A DNA stretch of 17,014 nt from assembly GCA_025924495.1 (NCBI GenBank), contig JAICIG010000139.1:1-17014 (forward strand), written 5' to 3'. Position 1 is the first letter of the stretch. Every line of letters begins with the position of its first letter. This document shows, in pieces, positions 1 to 7,235 of this stretch. The position numbers and the translations under genes were made by a program. The notes below the pieces were generated by a model. It was not told where the DNA came from and ran no database searches. It saw nothing but the letters and a program-made list of their open reading frames with translations. The stretch is from Pirellulales bacterium. Its GTDB lineage: Bacteria; Planctomycetota; Planctomycetia; Pirellulales; JAICIG01.

Positions 1-2
1 AA

Positions 3-401
3 CAGATGGTGCGTCTCCGGGCCGTCGATCGCATGCTCGTGATGGCCCTGCTGCACTACGGCGCCGAACTAAAACGCCCCGCTGAGGTCGAGAAGGATCT
101 CCCTGCCGGGCGACCGGCGAAGAAGAGCGTCGATCTGGCCGTGAAACTGATTCAATCATTCACCGCCAAGGACTTTGATTTCGACGCTTACCAGGATGAT
201 TACCGCGAGCGGATGAAGGAACTGATTGACGCCAAGCGCGAAGGCCGCGAGATTACGGCGCCCGAAGAAGAGGAACTGCCCGCCACCGTCAACCTGATGG
301 ACGCCTTGCGCAAGAGCCTGGAGCGGGGGCGGGAAGCTCCTGCGAAACACGCTCATCGCAAACCGGCCCGCAAACGCACCAGCCGCCGACGCGCATCGTA
401 G
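3..401 (+). CDS. ku: Ku protein, C-terminal part (5' end outside window)
   Basis: This is the C-terminal part of bacterial Ku, the homodimeric DNA-end-binding ring of non-homologous end joining, which normally works with the ligase LigD. The frame is open to the left edge (codon 3-5 is Gln), so the true start lies outside. The visible part begins with RAVDRMLVMALLHYGAEL, which matches the family's strand-helix segment ending in a 'hydrophobic-HYxxEL' motif. It is followed by the conserved C-terminal arm (KKSVDLAVKLIQSFTAKDFD, then YQDDYRERMKELIDAKREG). It ends in an Arg/Lys-rich tail (KPARKRTSRRR), the basic extension common in bacterial Ku and thought to bind DNA. No ligD is visible in the window. 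The gene converges with the basic winged-helix-like gene at 988-1398 across a hairpin-rich spacer. The family call is firm; the symbol is generic. Confidence 0.88.
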   Translation, partial: QMVRLRAVDRMLVMALLHYGAELKRPAEVEKDLPAGRPAKKSVDLAVKLIQSFTAKDFDFDAYQDDYRERMKELIDAKREGREITAPEEEELPATVNLMDALRKSLERGREAPAKHAHRKPARKRTSRRRAS

Positions 402-482
402 GATGGCGGAGCAATCGGTTATGCTGTTAATGGTGAAAGTCTCATCGCCACAACAAGAAATTTGCTGCTTGAATCTGGGCGC

Positions 483-520
483 CATGCTTTCCCGCGAGCG
501 TCAGCGAGTGGGACAGCATG
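483..520. repeat. Stem-loop unit 1
   Basis: CATGCT (483-488) pairs with AGCATG (515-520). After one mismatch, TCCC (490-493) pairs with GGGA (510-513). The inner part can close further through GC-GTCA-GC (498-505). It shares the CATGC start of its outer arm with stem-loop unit 2 twenty bases downstream. Confidence 0.6.
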
Positions 521-539
521 CTCATTTTCGCAGTGGCAG

Positions 540-574
540 CATGCCTACGTCGGCGAGGCGCCGACGAAGGCATG
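540..574. repeat. Stem-loop unit 2 (16-bp stem)
   Basis: A near-perfect inverted repeat. The left arm CATGCCTACGTCGGCG (540-555) pairs with CGCCGACGAAGGCATG (559-574) across a 3-base AGG loop, with one A-A mismatch in 16 pairs. There is no T-run after it on either strand, so it is not a standard terminator. It is the longest stem in the cluster. Confidence 0.75.
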
Positions 575-606
575 GCACCCAAGATGTGTTCATTGCAGCT
601 CATGCT

Positions 607-631
607 TGCCACCCAGCTTCAGCTGGTGGCA
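607..631. repeat. Stem-loop unit 3 (TTCA loop)
   Basis: TGCCACCCAGC (607-617) pairs with GCTGGTGGCA (622-631) around a TTCA tetraloop, leaving one bulged C. The arms resemble those of unit 6 (CCACCAGC around TAAA), which suggests the same repeat family in the opposite orientation. Confidence 0.65.
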
Positions 632-657
632 GGAGAGCCATTCGTGAACCGTTGTCG

Positions 658-677
658 AGCCGGCTTTAGCCGGCTTC
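658..677. repeat. Stem-loop unit 4 (TTTA loop)
   Basis: AGCCGGC and GCCGGCT form a perfect 7-bp stem around a TTTA loop. The loop is the reverse complement of the TAAA loop in unit 5 at 762-779, and the stems are similar (GCCGGC versus GTCGGC). Units 4 and 5 therefore look like an inverted pair of the same element. Confidence 0.65.
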
Positions 678-761
678 CCCTTGAAGATGGCGCAGTCCAT
701 GCCGAGTCATGTCTTCCACGAGATTTATCTCCACGCTGGCAAGCGCCTGAAAGCTTGCACA

Positions 762-779
762 AGTCGGCTAAAGCCGACT
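762..779. repeat. Stem-loop unit 5 (TAAA loop)
   Basis: AGTCGGC (762-768) and GCCGACT (773-779) form a perfect 7-bp stem with a TAAA loop. It matches unit 4 read on the other strand. Confidence 0.65.
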
Positions 780-806
780 GAAGACAACAATGTTCTTGCT
801 CGAATA

Positions 807-827
807 CCACCAGCTAAAGCTCGGTGG
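807..827. repeat. Stem-loop unit 6 (TAAA loop)
   Basis: CCACCAGC (807-814) pairs with GCTCGGTGG (819-827) around a TAAA loop, with one bulged C. It mirrors unit 3 with the loop strand reversed (TTCA versus TAAA). Confidence 0.6.
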
Positions 828-987
828 CAGACAGGAGAAAGCCTGGCCACTGAATTCACGGCCTCTGGGAGTTGAGGAATTATTTAGTCCCCAAGTCTGT
901 CGTCAATGCGATCATTCGTATCTCGCCTGTCTGGTTGCGGCTTCGCCGCGCTACGCTGAAGCATAACCTACGCGGATTAGGCGCGGA

Positions 988-1398
988 TCATGCGCGCTTG
1001 ACCTTCGCCAGAAGCTTGCGAGCGTCTTCTTCGCTGAGACGCTGGTCTTGCTTGCGGAGCGCGGCGACCGTCGGGTAAATGACGGGATAGTTGTCGCCTT
1101 CGACCGTCACATAGCCTTGCTCGACCAGTTTCCGAATGGCGGGCTGCAATCGGCCGGGCGTTTTATCAAATCTCTCGGCAAGGCTCTCGACCAGGCAACA
1201 CTCGCCATAATCCTCGAAGGCAATCTTGTTGAGGATCTGCAAATAGAGATCGCGCGCCATTCCGGTCAGCGGCGGCAAAGATCGCGGCGACTTATGCCTG
1301 GCTAACGGCTTGCGTTGAGCGGCGGTTTTGCTCCGGGGCGAGGTCTTCCGTGCGGGTTTCTTATTCGCAGTCGTCTTAGAGGTTTTTTTTCGCGTCAT
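988..1398 (-). CDS. Small basic-tailed, winged-helix-like protein (unknown function)
   Basis: 136 residues in two clear parts. Residues 1-45 are a Lys/Arg/Ser/Thr/Pro-rich tail with two SPRS motifs (20-23, 37-40), resembling histone H1-type or SPKK minor-groove-binding tails. Residues 47-118 look like a compact helical fold ending in a turn and beta hairpin (LVEQGYVTVEGDNYPVIYPT). This fits a winged helix, with helix-loop-helix at about 68-95 (VESLAERFDKTPGRLQPAIRKL). The last helix is charged (EEDARKLLAKVKRA). I do not recognise a named family; DNA binding is inferred from charge and fold pattern. The ATG has no obvious Shine-Dalgarno. It lies 89 bases downstream of the DUF1559 gene on the same strand and may be cotranscribed. 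It faces ku. Confidence 0.72.
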   Translation of the reverse strand: MTRKKTSKTTANKKPARKTSPRSKTAAQRKPLARHKSPRSLPPLTGMARDLYLQILNKIAFEDYGECCLVESLAERFDKTPGRLQPAIRKLVEQGYVTVEGDNYPVIYPTVAALRKQDQRLSEEDARKLLAKVKRA

Positions 1399-1487
1399 AC
1401 AAAGGGGTGCTTACTAGGACTCTTGCAGCTTGCCGCCGTTTAAATCTCGAGTTCGGCAGTTATTCCAACCGCGTACCGCAACACTCA

Positions 1488-2390
1488 TCAGAAATCGTCG
1501 GGCACTTTTTCTCCGCCGGCTTTGGTGCAGAGAGCTTGCAGGAGTTGTTGAGATATATTTTCTTGAATCGTTTGCGTGTGTCCGTCGGCAAAGAGGGCAA
1601 TGGCGCAGCCCGGATGCATGCTCGAGATGCCAGGGTCTTGTTTGGCATTGATGCCTTTGGAGACTTCGGCAAATGACAGATCGCGAGGCTCCATCCAATG
1701 GATGCCGGCGTTCGCCGCTTCAATGACGGCAATCGTATTGGAAGTGCCATCCTTGATTTCCTTAAACGTCGTTCCGTGATTCGGCTGCCATAGAGTCTCC
1801 GGTCCCGCGATCGCCACATAGTCGGTCAAGTTTCCCGAATTCGCCGCATCCGACGGACAACGATAAGTCGCCGGCATCTGTTTGGCCAGCAGCGAGTTGT
1901 TCGGCCCATCCCAAGGTTCGTTGAAGTCATACTTGTCATATAGCGCTTTCTCTTCGATGAACGGCAAGAGCAACACGCGCCAACTGTGCATTGGCTTGCC
2001 GTTGTCGTCTGTCACAGACGCTGGCGGAAAGCAGCCGTAAACTACGGCATAGTTCTGCAGCCCGAGCCCGATTTGATGGAGGTTGCTTGTGCATTGGCTC
2101 CGCCGCGCGGCGAGCGGCGGCCTGCGAACCGCCGGCAGTAACATGCAAAAGGCAACGAACACGGTCAGTAAGTACAGAAGTGTATGAAGTACGGCGGACC
2201 TGAAATCTCGCGAAAAGGCGAAAATCGCCGCCAGACCCGCCAGTAGAAAGAAGGCGACATAACCCACCGCACCGAGCCAGGCGCCAGCCGCAAAGAGCAA
2301 GGCGATGGCGCTGGTGATTGCCAGGATCGTCTTCAGGCCGAATTGGACCCGAGGCGGAGGCAGCGGGGCGGGAATTTCAAGTTGTTCCAT
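1488..2390 (-). CDS. DUF1559-domain membrane protein, without the usual prepilin leader
   Basis: 300 residues from the ATG at 2390. An in-frame TTG at 2405 would add five residues, and neither start has a clear ribosome site. The C-terminal two thirds match DUF1559 (also called PulG-like/SBP_bac_10), a family greatly expanded in planctomycetes. Visible motifs are CTSNLHQIGLGLQNYAVVYG and FPPAS (100-124), the WRVLLLPFIEE block (137-147), a C-terminal DGTSNTI (214-220) and ALFADGHTQ (265-273). In typical members a type IV prepilin-like N-terminus (FTLVELLVVIAIIG) precedes the Asn-Leu block. Here about 85 residues with three predicted membrane helices (about 20-38, 41-60, 67-86) replace it. The first helix starts with FGLKTIL, like the FSLATLF helix of the 3230-4177 protein. 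Function is unknown; a membrane-anchored surface role is likely. Confidence 0.85.
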   Translation of the reverse strand: MEQLEIPAPLPPPRVQFGLKTILAITSAIALLFAAGAWLGAVGYVAFFLLAGLAAIFAFSRDFRSAVLHTLLYLLTVFVAFCMLLPAVRRPPLAARRSQCTSNLHQIGLGLQNYAVVYGCFPPASVTDDNGKPMHSWRVLLLPFIEEKALYDKYDFNEPWDGPNNSLLAKQMPATYRCPSDAANSGNLTDYVAIAGPETLWQPNHGTTFKEIKDGTSNTIAVIEAANAGIHWMEPRDLSFAEVSKGINAKQDPGISSMHPGCAIALFADGHTQTIQENISQQLLQALCTKAGGEKVPDDF

Positions 2391-2540
2391 AAGCGAGATT
2401 ACCAATCCGAGGGCAAAGAGTCTCGCCGAGGCGCCAATTACACTATTTGTCCGAAAGTCACACGATCGCCCGTACTCCTATTGTACTCGACGCGCCCGGC
2501 GGCGGTGCGGAATGCCGCCAAAGCCGTTGCGCGGGGGCGC

Positions 2541-2750
2541 TTACCGACACTTTACTTCGAGCTTGATCACGCGACTCTCGGGGACCACGAGCCGCCAACC
2601 ATCGCGTCGGAATTCAAGATAGTGCGCCCCATAACGGCGCGCCGAACCATCAGGAAACGTGGTGTGCTGGCGGCAGACATACGGCTCGACGACCTGCCCA
2701 TTCGGCTTGATGACTTTCGCTCGCGTTCCGGCAGGGATGATGAATGGCAT
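2541..2750 (-). CDS. Conserved-looking small protein, unknown function (69 aa)
   Basis: I chose the ATG at 2750, giving 69 residues from MPFIIPAGTRAKVIKPNG. The open frame reaches 2837, but the extra residues look like untranslated leader and would overlap the promoter of the divergent gene. The protein is beta-rich with alternating hydrophobic residues (VVEPYVCRQ, YLEFRRDGWRLVVPESRV). It has no membrane segment or signal peptide. Its opening (IIPAGTRAKVIKPNG) reads as a small beta-barrel-like fold. I cannot name a family. No Shine-Dalgarno is visible. It is divergent from the S24/S26-like gene at 2850. Confidence 0.55.
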   Translation of the reverse strand: MPFIIPAGTRAKVIKPNGQVVEPYVCRQHTTFPDGSARRYGAHYLEFRRDGWRLVVPESRVIKLEVKCR

Positions 2751-2776
2751 GGACGCGACGGGACGAGAGCCGCAGT

Positions 2777-2804
2777 TTGACGTAAGACTGTGCGCATGTA
2801 TACT
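2777..2804 (+). promoter_or_regulatory. Sigma70-like promoter for the 2850-4177 gene pair
   Basis: TTGACG (2777-2782), a 16-base spacer and TATACT (2799-2804) make a good -35/-10 pair. They lie in the 99-base gap between the divergent genes at 2750 (-) and 2850 (+). Transcription would start near 2811 and give a leader of about 39 bases to the ATG at 2850. Confidence 0.55.
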
Positions 2805-2849
2805 GATCGCGGCAAAGCTGTCAATGATGCGCCTCACTGAGAGAATCGC

Positions 2850-3158
2850 ATGGGTTGGGTGACTGATGCGCTAAAAGAACTCGATGCCGGACGCACAGCG
2901 CAAGTGCGTCCGCAGGGCGGATCGATGCGCGGACGCATTGAAAGCGGCCAGTTGGTCACGATTTGCCCCGTTTTGGCCAGCGAAGTCGCAGTTGATGACG
3001 TGGTCTTCGTGCGATGGAAGGGCAACTGCCTCCTGCATTTGGTGAAAGAGATCAAAGACGGCCAGTTCTTGATCGGCAACAATGTCGGCAAGACCAATGG
3101 TTGGGTCGCCGCGGATGCAATTCTCGGAAAGGTGATTTCCATCGGTGAAGAAACGTAG
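2850..3158 (+). CDS. Small S24/S26-type serine peptidase-like protein
   Basis: 102 residues, with the shape of the LexA/UmuD/signal-peptidase catalytic core and little else. The putative nucleophile Ser25 sits in RPQGGSMRGRI, matching the 'GxSMxPxI' box of S24/S26. 'ESGQLVTI' follows, standing where GDxV usually is, then DDVVFVRWKGNCLLHLVKEI and FLIGNNVGKTNGWV. The position after the beta strand is His63 (LLHLV) rather than an obvious Lys. This resembles the Ser-His arrangement of Sec11-type S26B enzymes rather than the Ser-Lys dyad of LexA. There is no membrane anchor or DNA-binding domain, so it is neither a classic signal peptidase nor a repressor. The start follows a weak GAGAGAA. Substrate and activity are unknown. 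It is probably cotranscribed with the membrane protein 71 bases downstream. Confidence 0.68.
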   Translation: MGWVTDALKELDAGRTAQVRPQGGSMRGRIESGQLVTICPVLASEVAVDDVVFVRWKGNCLLHLVKEIKDGQFLIGNNVGKTNGWVAADAILGKVISIGEET

Positions 3159-3229
3159 CCATGGGACTCTGTTACATGCAATGACCGTGCTGCAAGTTCG
3201 ATGAGCTCAAGGTAGGCAGTTGAGCAAGC

Positions 3230-4177
3230 ATGAATTACTCCGAGCCATCGCAGCAGTCGACCGCAAGCGAGCCGCTCGCAATTCCCTCTGGACTGAAGGT
3301 AGTCGCGACCTCGTTCCTCGTCATTGGATTGCTGAGCGTCGTCGAAATCATTTTTTCTGGACTTCGCGGCCGCCTCCATATCGATCTTAATGTTTTGACG
3401 TTATTGATTGGCATAGGCCTGTGGCGGCTCAACGCGCGAGCGCACTGGTGGTCGCTCTTCTACCTGCGGTTTGGACTAGGAGTGATGGCCTTGGCAATGG
3501 CTTTTGCCGCCTCCCGTGCGCCAAACTCGGTCAAATGGCTTGCGGCATATCCTATGATCGCTGCGTTAAGCGGCTTCTTATGGTGGCAAATCAAGGTCTT
3601 GAGGCGAGCGGACGTCCACCAGCTTTTCCACGATCCCGAGCTGAAAGCCCGAATTGTGGGCAGCTCAGCGGGACGACGCTATCAATTCAGCCTTGCGACA
3701 TTGTTTGTAGCCATGCTCGTCGTAGGCATTGTCGCCGCGCGGGTCACCGACGAGCTTAACGACCCCGGTGAAGCGCCGTTCGGCTATCTCCGCCGAGATG
3801 CGACTTGTTTTGGGAGCACAGCGGATGGCCGCCCCTTTTCCTACGGCGTCGGTTACTTCGAGCCAAAATCAGGCCGCGGAAAGAAGGACCTTCTCTATGT
3901 CGTCTTTTCGAACGCGAGCGACGAATTCCCGCTTCCCATGAGGTTTGAATCAAGCTCCGGTAACAAGAAGACAGCCTGGCTCTTTAAGCCGGATGGAACG
4001 GAAACCAAGTTGCCAGAGCCTGGGCGCCAACTCTACGAATTCTGCGACGGCGGCTATCGCGAATCGAATGAACGGGTTTCTATGCGGCAATTTAAGGACT
4101 TCGTCCGCTCTAAGCCCGAAGCCTATTCGATAGATGCCCTGCTGGAATTTGCTCGCACCCATCCTGACGGCGATTGA
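3230..4177 (+). CDS. Polytopic membrane protein, unknown function
   Basis: 315 residues. There are four hydrophobic segments in the N-terminal half (about 22-43, 51-67, 75-94, 102-120). A cytosolic-looking basic stretch follows, then a fifth helix at 153-172. The fifth helix begins YQFSLATLFVAML, the 'FSLxTLL' motif seen before membrane helices in many planctomycete proteins. The remaining 140 residues form a soluble, beta-rich domain (GVGYFEPKSG, LLYVVFSNASDEFPLPM, TAWLFKPDGTETKLPEP) that is probably extracytoplasmic. I recognise no enzymatic motif. The ATG at 3230 lacks a close Shine-Dalgarno (AAGGTAG lies about 14 bases upstream). It likely shares the promoter at 2777-2804 and converges with the SET gene. 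Confidence 0.78.
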   Translation: MNYSEPSQQSTASEPLAIPSGLKVVATSFLVIGLLSVVEIIFSGLRGRLHIDLNVLTLLIGIGLWRLNARAHWWSLFYLRFGLGVMALAMAFAASRAPNSVKWLAAYPMIAALSGFLWWQIKVLRRADVHQLFHDPELKARIVGSSAGRRYQFSLATLFVAMLVVGIVAARVTDELNDPGEAPFGYLRRDATCFGSTADGRPFSYGVGYFEPKSGRGKKDLLYVVFSNASDEFPLPMRFESSSGNKKTAWLFKPDGTETKLPEPGRQLYEFCDGGYRESNERVSMRQFKDFVRSKPEAYSIDALLEFARTHPDGD

Positions 4178-4232
4178 TTTTCTCACGACGCCTGCAGCGG
4201 CAATTGCAATGCAGCCAATCACCGAACCCGTT

Positions 4233-4724
4233 TCAATCGCCATCCGACCGGCACGCGCCCGACAACGATGCCGTCGCCGGCGAGTCGTCCAGTTCGCGTA
4301 AATAATCGGCAATGTAGCGGCCGAGCGCCTGCCGACGTTCAGGCGGCAGCCCGCGATAACCGGTGATTTGGCCGCGGCAGGCCGGCATACCGCACTGGCA
4401 CCGGGCGGTCATGTACTCAATCTCGTATTCAAACGATGCGTAGTCGGTGCTTAATTCCTCGCCCTCTTCAATATCACGCAGCGCATGGATCTCCAGCGTC
4501 TGTTCATCAAGCCGAACGAGCACGCCGCAGTTTGGTTCGCAGGAATGATTGATCAGTTGGATTTCGGAATCGATAATGACATGCGTGTCCGCCGCGACTT
4601 GCAGCGAATGCCTGGTGCGGTCTGCCGTCAATTCGCCCCAACCGCTCAGAATCTTTTCTCCACGCCGAATGTCACGCGCCGCATGGACCGCGAGCCCCAA
4701 TCGGCCCTGTCGCACTTCCGTCAT
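4233..4724 (-). CDS. SET-domain protein, putative lysine methyltransferase
   Basis: 163 residues covering a compact SET domain plus post-SET, the fold that transfers methyl from S-adenosylmethionine to protein lysine. Seen motifs: the N-terminal GRLGLAVHAARDIRRGEKIL (7-26), which fits 'G.Gv.A..dI..Ge.i'; LINHSCEPN (57-65), the SAM-binding NHSCxPN signature; GEELSTDYASFEY (88-100), the ELxxDY box with catalytic-type Tyr95; and post-SET CQCGMPACRG (109-118), whose cysteines with Cys62 could bind zinc. The I-SET region is very short, so substrate selectivity cannot be read. The ATG at 4724 has a strong GAGGAG four bases upstream (4729-4734). No partner is encoded immediately beside it. SET proteins occur sporadically in bacteria and some modify histone-like or ribosomal proteins. 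The fold is confident; activity and substrate are inferred. Confidence 0.88.
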   Translation of the reverse strand: MTEVRQGRLGLAVHAARDIRRGEKILSGWGELTADRTRHSLQVAADTHVIIDSEIQLINHSCEPNCGVLVRLDEQTLEIHALRDIEEGEELSTDYASFEYEIEYMTARCQCGMPACRGQITGYRGLPPERRQALGRYIADYLRELDDSPATASLSGACRSDGD

Positions 4725-5207
4725 GTCGCTCCTCAGTTCCGAGACCGAATTCCTGATGACTCCTTAAAGCACGGCCCCGCTGTGCAAGGCCTATGCCGCT
4801 GGCAGGCAAGAGTCTAGCAAAAGGGCCTGCGACTTTTTAAGGGGCTGCGAAGTGACGAGATTGGAGTCGACCGCGGTTGATCAGTGCGCGCGCGTCGCTC
4901 ATTTTGGCTGCGGTTCGGCCAAGGTTTGTTTTGGACATGCCGGCGACGGACCACCTCCAGTTCGGTAGGCGTCCGCGGCCATCTACCGTTCCGAGCACTC
5001 AAGGAGCGGCTCAGCATCACCAGTTGGCGCCATCAGGCGCAGTTTGGTTTCGTTATCACCGCGGCGGCGATGATCCCGCGAGCATGACGGCTGTATCGTA
5101 AGTCGCAATCGCGAGCGGCTTTAAGTTTCGTTCGCCCGCCCCTTGCCGCGAGCCGGGTTTTGTGTTCTTTAGAGAGATTACCGTCCGCCCGACTGGAGTC
5201 TTCTTGC
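4725..5207. other. Intergenic region between the SET gene and ilvD
   Basis: This divergent spacer of 483 bases holds the promoters of both neighbours, though I find no clear -35/-10 pair. The only site I can support is the ilvD ribosome site, TGGAG at 5194-5198. The minus-strand frame at 4814-5020 contains a segment (WPRTPTELEVVRRRHV) faintly like a Myb/SANT-type helix start. It then dissolves into low-quality sequence, so I do not call it a gene. No attenuator or T-box-like leader is apparent ahead of ilvD. Confidence 0.5.
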
Positions 5208-6887
5208 ATGGCCAGCCAATTGAACAAGTACAGCTCTCGGATCACCCAACCCAAAAGCCAAGGCGCCAGCCAGGCCATGCTCTATGGCACGGGCATGACG
5301 CCCGAAGACATGCAAAAGGCGCAAGTCGGCATCGCCAGCGTCTGGTACGAAGGCAATACGTGCAACATGCACCTCAATACGTTGGCCGCCAAAGTCAAGG
5401 AAGGGGTGACGGCGGCGGGCATGGTGGGCATGCGGTTCAACACTATCGGAGTCAGCGACGGCATCTCGATGGGCACCGAAGGCATGAGTTACTCGCTGCA
5501 ATCGCGCGACATCATCGCCGACTCCATAGAAACCGTGATGCACGCTCAGTGGTACGACGCCAATATTTCCATTCCCGGCTGCGACAAGAACATGCCGGGC
5601 TGCCTGATCGCCATGGGCCGCGTCAACCGGCCCTCGCTGATGGTCTACGGCGGCACGATCAAGCCGGGGCACAAAAACGGCGATGCGCTCGATATCGTTT
5701 CGGCCTTCCAATGCTACGGCGAATATCTGGCCGGCAAGCTCAACGAGCAGGGGCGGCAAGAGGTCGTGCGCAAAAGCTGCCCGGGCGCCGGCGCCTGCGG
5801 CGGCATGTACACGGCCAACACCATGGCCTCGGCCATTGAAGCGATGGGCATGTCGCTGCCCTACAGTTCGTCGATTCCCGCCGAAGATCCCGCCAAGTTG
5901 GACGAATGCTTCCGCGCCGGCGCCGCCATTCGCGTTTGCCTCGAGCGAGACCTCAAGCCTCGCGACATCATGACGCGCAAGGCGTTCGAAAATGCCATGG
6001 TCGTCGTCATGGCGCTAGGCGGTTCGACGAACGCCGTGCTGCACCTGATCGCCATGGCCCGTGCGGTAGGCGTGGAACTGACGATCGACGATTTCCAGAA
6101 AGTCAGCAATCGCGTGCCATTCCTGGCCGATCTGAAACCGAGCGGCCGCTACGTGCAAGAAGATCTGCACAATGTCGGCGGTACGCCGGCCGTGATGAAA
6201 TATCTGCTGGAAAAAGACATGATCGACGGCAGTTGCATGACCGTCACTGGCAAGACCATCGCCGAGAACCTGGCCGACTTGCCTGGGTTCAAGCCAGGAC
6301 AGGACGTGTTTCATCCGCTCGAAAATCCGATCAAGAAAACCGGGCACATCCAAATCCTCAAAGGCAATCTCGCCCCGGCAGGCGCCGTGGCCAAGATCAC
6401 CGGCAAAGAAGGAGAGCGGTTTGCCGGCCCGGCGAAAGTCTTCGATTCCGAAGAAGACATGCTCGCGGCCCTTGAGCAGAAGCAAATTGCCAAGGGAGAC
6501 GTGGTAATCATTCGCTATGAAGGGCCCAAAGGGGGACCCGGCATGCCCGAGATGCTCACGCCGACTTCGGCCATCATGGGCGCCGGCTTGGGCAAAGAGG
6601 TGGCTCTGCTGACCGATGGGCGTTTTTCGGGCGGCTCGCATGGTTTTATCGTCGGCCACGTCACGCCCGAAGCGCAGGAAGGCGGCCCTATCGCTCTGGT
6701 CGAAAACGGCGACACGATCGTCATCGACGCTGGCAAGAACCTGCTTGCCGTTGAGATCAGCGACGCCGAACTCGCCGCCCGCAAAGCGCGCTGGAAGGCC
6801 CCGCCCTACAAAGCTACGCGCGGCACCCTGTACAAATACATCAAAAACGTCAAAAACGCCTCGGAAGGCTGCGTGACGGACGAGTGA
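5208..6887 (+). CDS. ilvD: Dihydroxy-acid dehydratase
   Basis: 559 residues, normal for the family. The enzyme (EC 4.2.1.9) dehydrates 2,3-dihydroxy-isovalerate and 2,3-dihydroxy-3-methylvalerate to 2-keto acids, the third common step of valine, leucine and isoleucine synthesis, in the cytosol. Visible motifs: GNTCNMH (Cys52), [11 protein letters not shown] (Cys125) and [16 protein letters not shown] (Cys197), the three cysteine positions that hold the [2Fe-2S] cluster in the IlvD/Edd family; VSDGISMG (83-89); and near the C-terminus [12 protein letters not shown] and [11 protein letters not shown], which carries the Ser proposed as base. I chose the ATG at 5208 because TGGAG lies nine bases upstream and [12 protein letters not shown] is a natural family N-terminus. 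An in-frame TTG at 5160 would add 16 unlikely residues. It appears monocistronic, with no other ilv or leu genes near. Confidence 0.97.
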   Translation: MASQLNKYSSRITQPKSQGASQAMLYGTGMTPEDMQKAQVGIASVWYEGNTCNMHLNTLAAKVKEGVTAAGMVGMRFNTIGVSDGISMGTEGMSYSLQSRDIIADSIETVMHAQWYDANISIPGCDKNMPGCLIAMGRVNRPSLMVYGGTIKPGHKNGDALDIVSAFQCYGEYLAGKLNEQGRQEVVRKSCPGAGACGGMYTANTMASAIEAMGMSLPYSSSIPAEDPAKLDECFRAGAAIRVCLERDLKPRDIMTRKAFENAMVVVMALGGSTNAVLHLIAMARAVGVELTIDDFQKVSNRVPFLADLKPSGRYVQEDLHNVGGTPAVMKYLLEKDMIDGSCMTVTGKTIAENLADLPGFKPGQDVFHPLENPIKKTGHIQILKGNLAPAGAVAKITGKEGERFAGPAKVFDSEEDMLAALEQKQIAKGDVVIIRYEGPKGGPGMPEMLTPTSAIMGAGLGKEVALLTDGRFSGGSHGFIVGHVTPEAQEGGPIALVENGDTIVIDAGKNLLAVEISDAELAARKARWKAPPYKATRGTLYKYIKNVKNASEGCVTDE

Positions 6888-6896
6888 GGAGAAATT

Positions 6897-6922
6897 CGGA
6901 AGTCGGAATGCGGAAGTCGGAA
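6897..6922. repeat. 12-bp tandem direct repeat
   Basis: CGGAAGTCGGAA occurs at 6897-6908 and again at 6911-6922, separated by TG, ten bases after the ilvD stop. It is a short two-copy repeat in non-coding DNA. Confidence 0.7.
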
Positions 6923-6958
6923 CGGGGATTGGGCCGGCCTTGCGCGCCGCGACGGTAG

Positions 6959-6975
6959 GGCGGGCCATGCCCGCC
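6959..6975. repeat. Perfect GC-rich hairpin after ilvD
   Basis: GGCGGGC (6959-6965) and GCCCGCC (6969-6975) form a 7-bp stem with a CAT loop, 71 bases after the ilvD stop. A second hairpin, TGTTGAA/TTCAACA (6982-6988 with 6995-7001), follows at once. No U-run follows either one. They could protect an mRNA 3' end, or the first could be a dispersed palindromic repeat. Confidence 0.55.
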
Positions 6976-7235
6976 AAACACTGTTGAATCGCTTTTCAAC
7001 AAGGTTAAGCGATGCACAGGACTGAATCTCGTTCTTGTAGCGGTCGGCGGCGCCGAAGTTCATTATCTCCTAGCAGCAGAAGCGGACGGCCAATCGGTCG
7101 TGCGGTTGCACGGTCCAGCCAATCACCCTGGATTGCCCGCGAAATACTAGGGAAGGCGAGGCGGAATTTCAGCGACTCAGGGGCCGGTGGGACTGCATTG
7201 CGTGCGTACGCAGAAACCTCGTTCGCGACTCGCTC

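Larger units (their letters stand above)
402..987. other. Hairpin-rich intergenic spacer between ku and the 988-1398 gene
   Basis: No convincing gene lies here. The short open frames on both strands run through the hairpins, share no family features and overlap one another. The stretch 483-829 holds six clear stem-loops plus a weaker one (739-744 pairing with 753-758, GCAAGC/GCTTGC). A further small hairpin at 937-949 (GCGGC-TTC-GCCGC) has no T-tract. Because the flanking genes converge, the region could carry both 3' ends, but no canonical rho-independent terminator is visible. It is most simply a cluster of dispersed palindromic repeat units. Confidence 0.6.

Noticed and set aside
403..875. 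Several overlapping open frames of 60-90 codons on the plus strand
   Set aside because: They run through hairpin units, overlap in different frames, and show no domain, ribosome site or natural codon pattern.
4814..5020. Minus-strand frame with a Myb/SANT-like start (WPRTPTELEVVRRRHV)
   Set aside because: Only about 20 residues look family-like. The rest is low-complexity Arg/Ser/Pro. Neither frame shift I tried restores a domain.
5160..5207. TTG start extending IlvD by 16 residues
   Set aside because: The added residues do not resemble the family, and the ATG at 5208 has a well-spaced TGGAG.
6015..6977. 320-codon minus-strand frame opposite ilvD
   Set aside because: It is antisense to a highly conserved enzyme; high GC lengthens shadow frames here.
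6959..7001. Rho-independent terminator for ilvD
   Set aside because: Two hairpins are present but neither is followed by a T-run.
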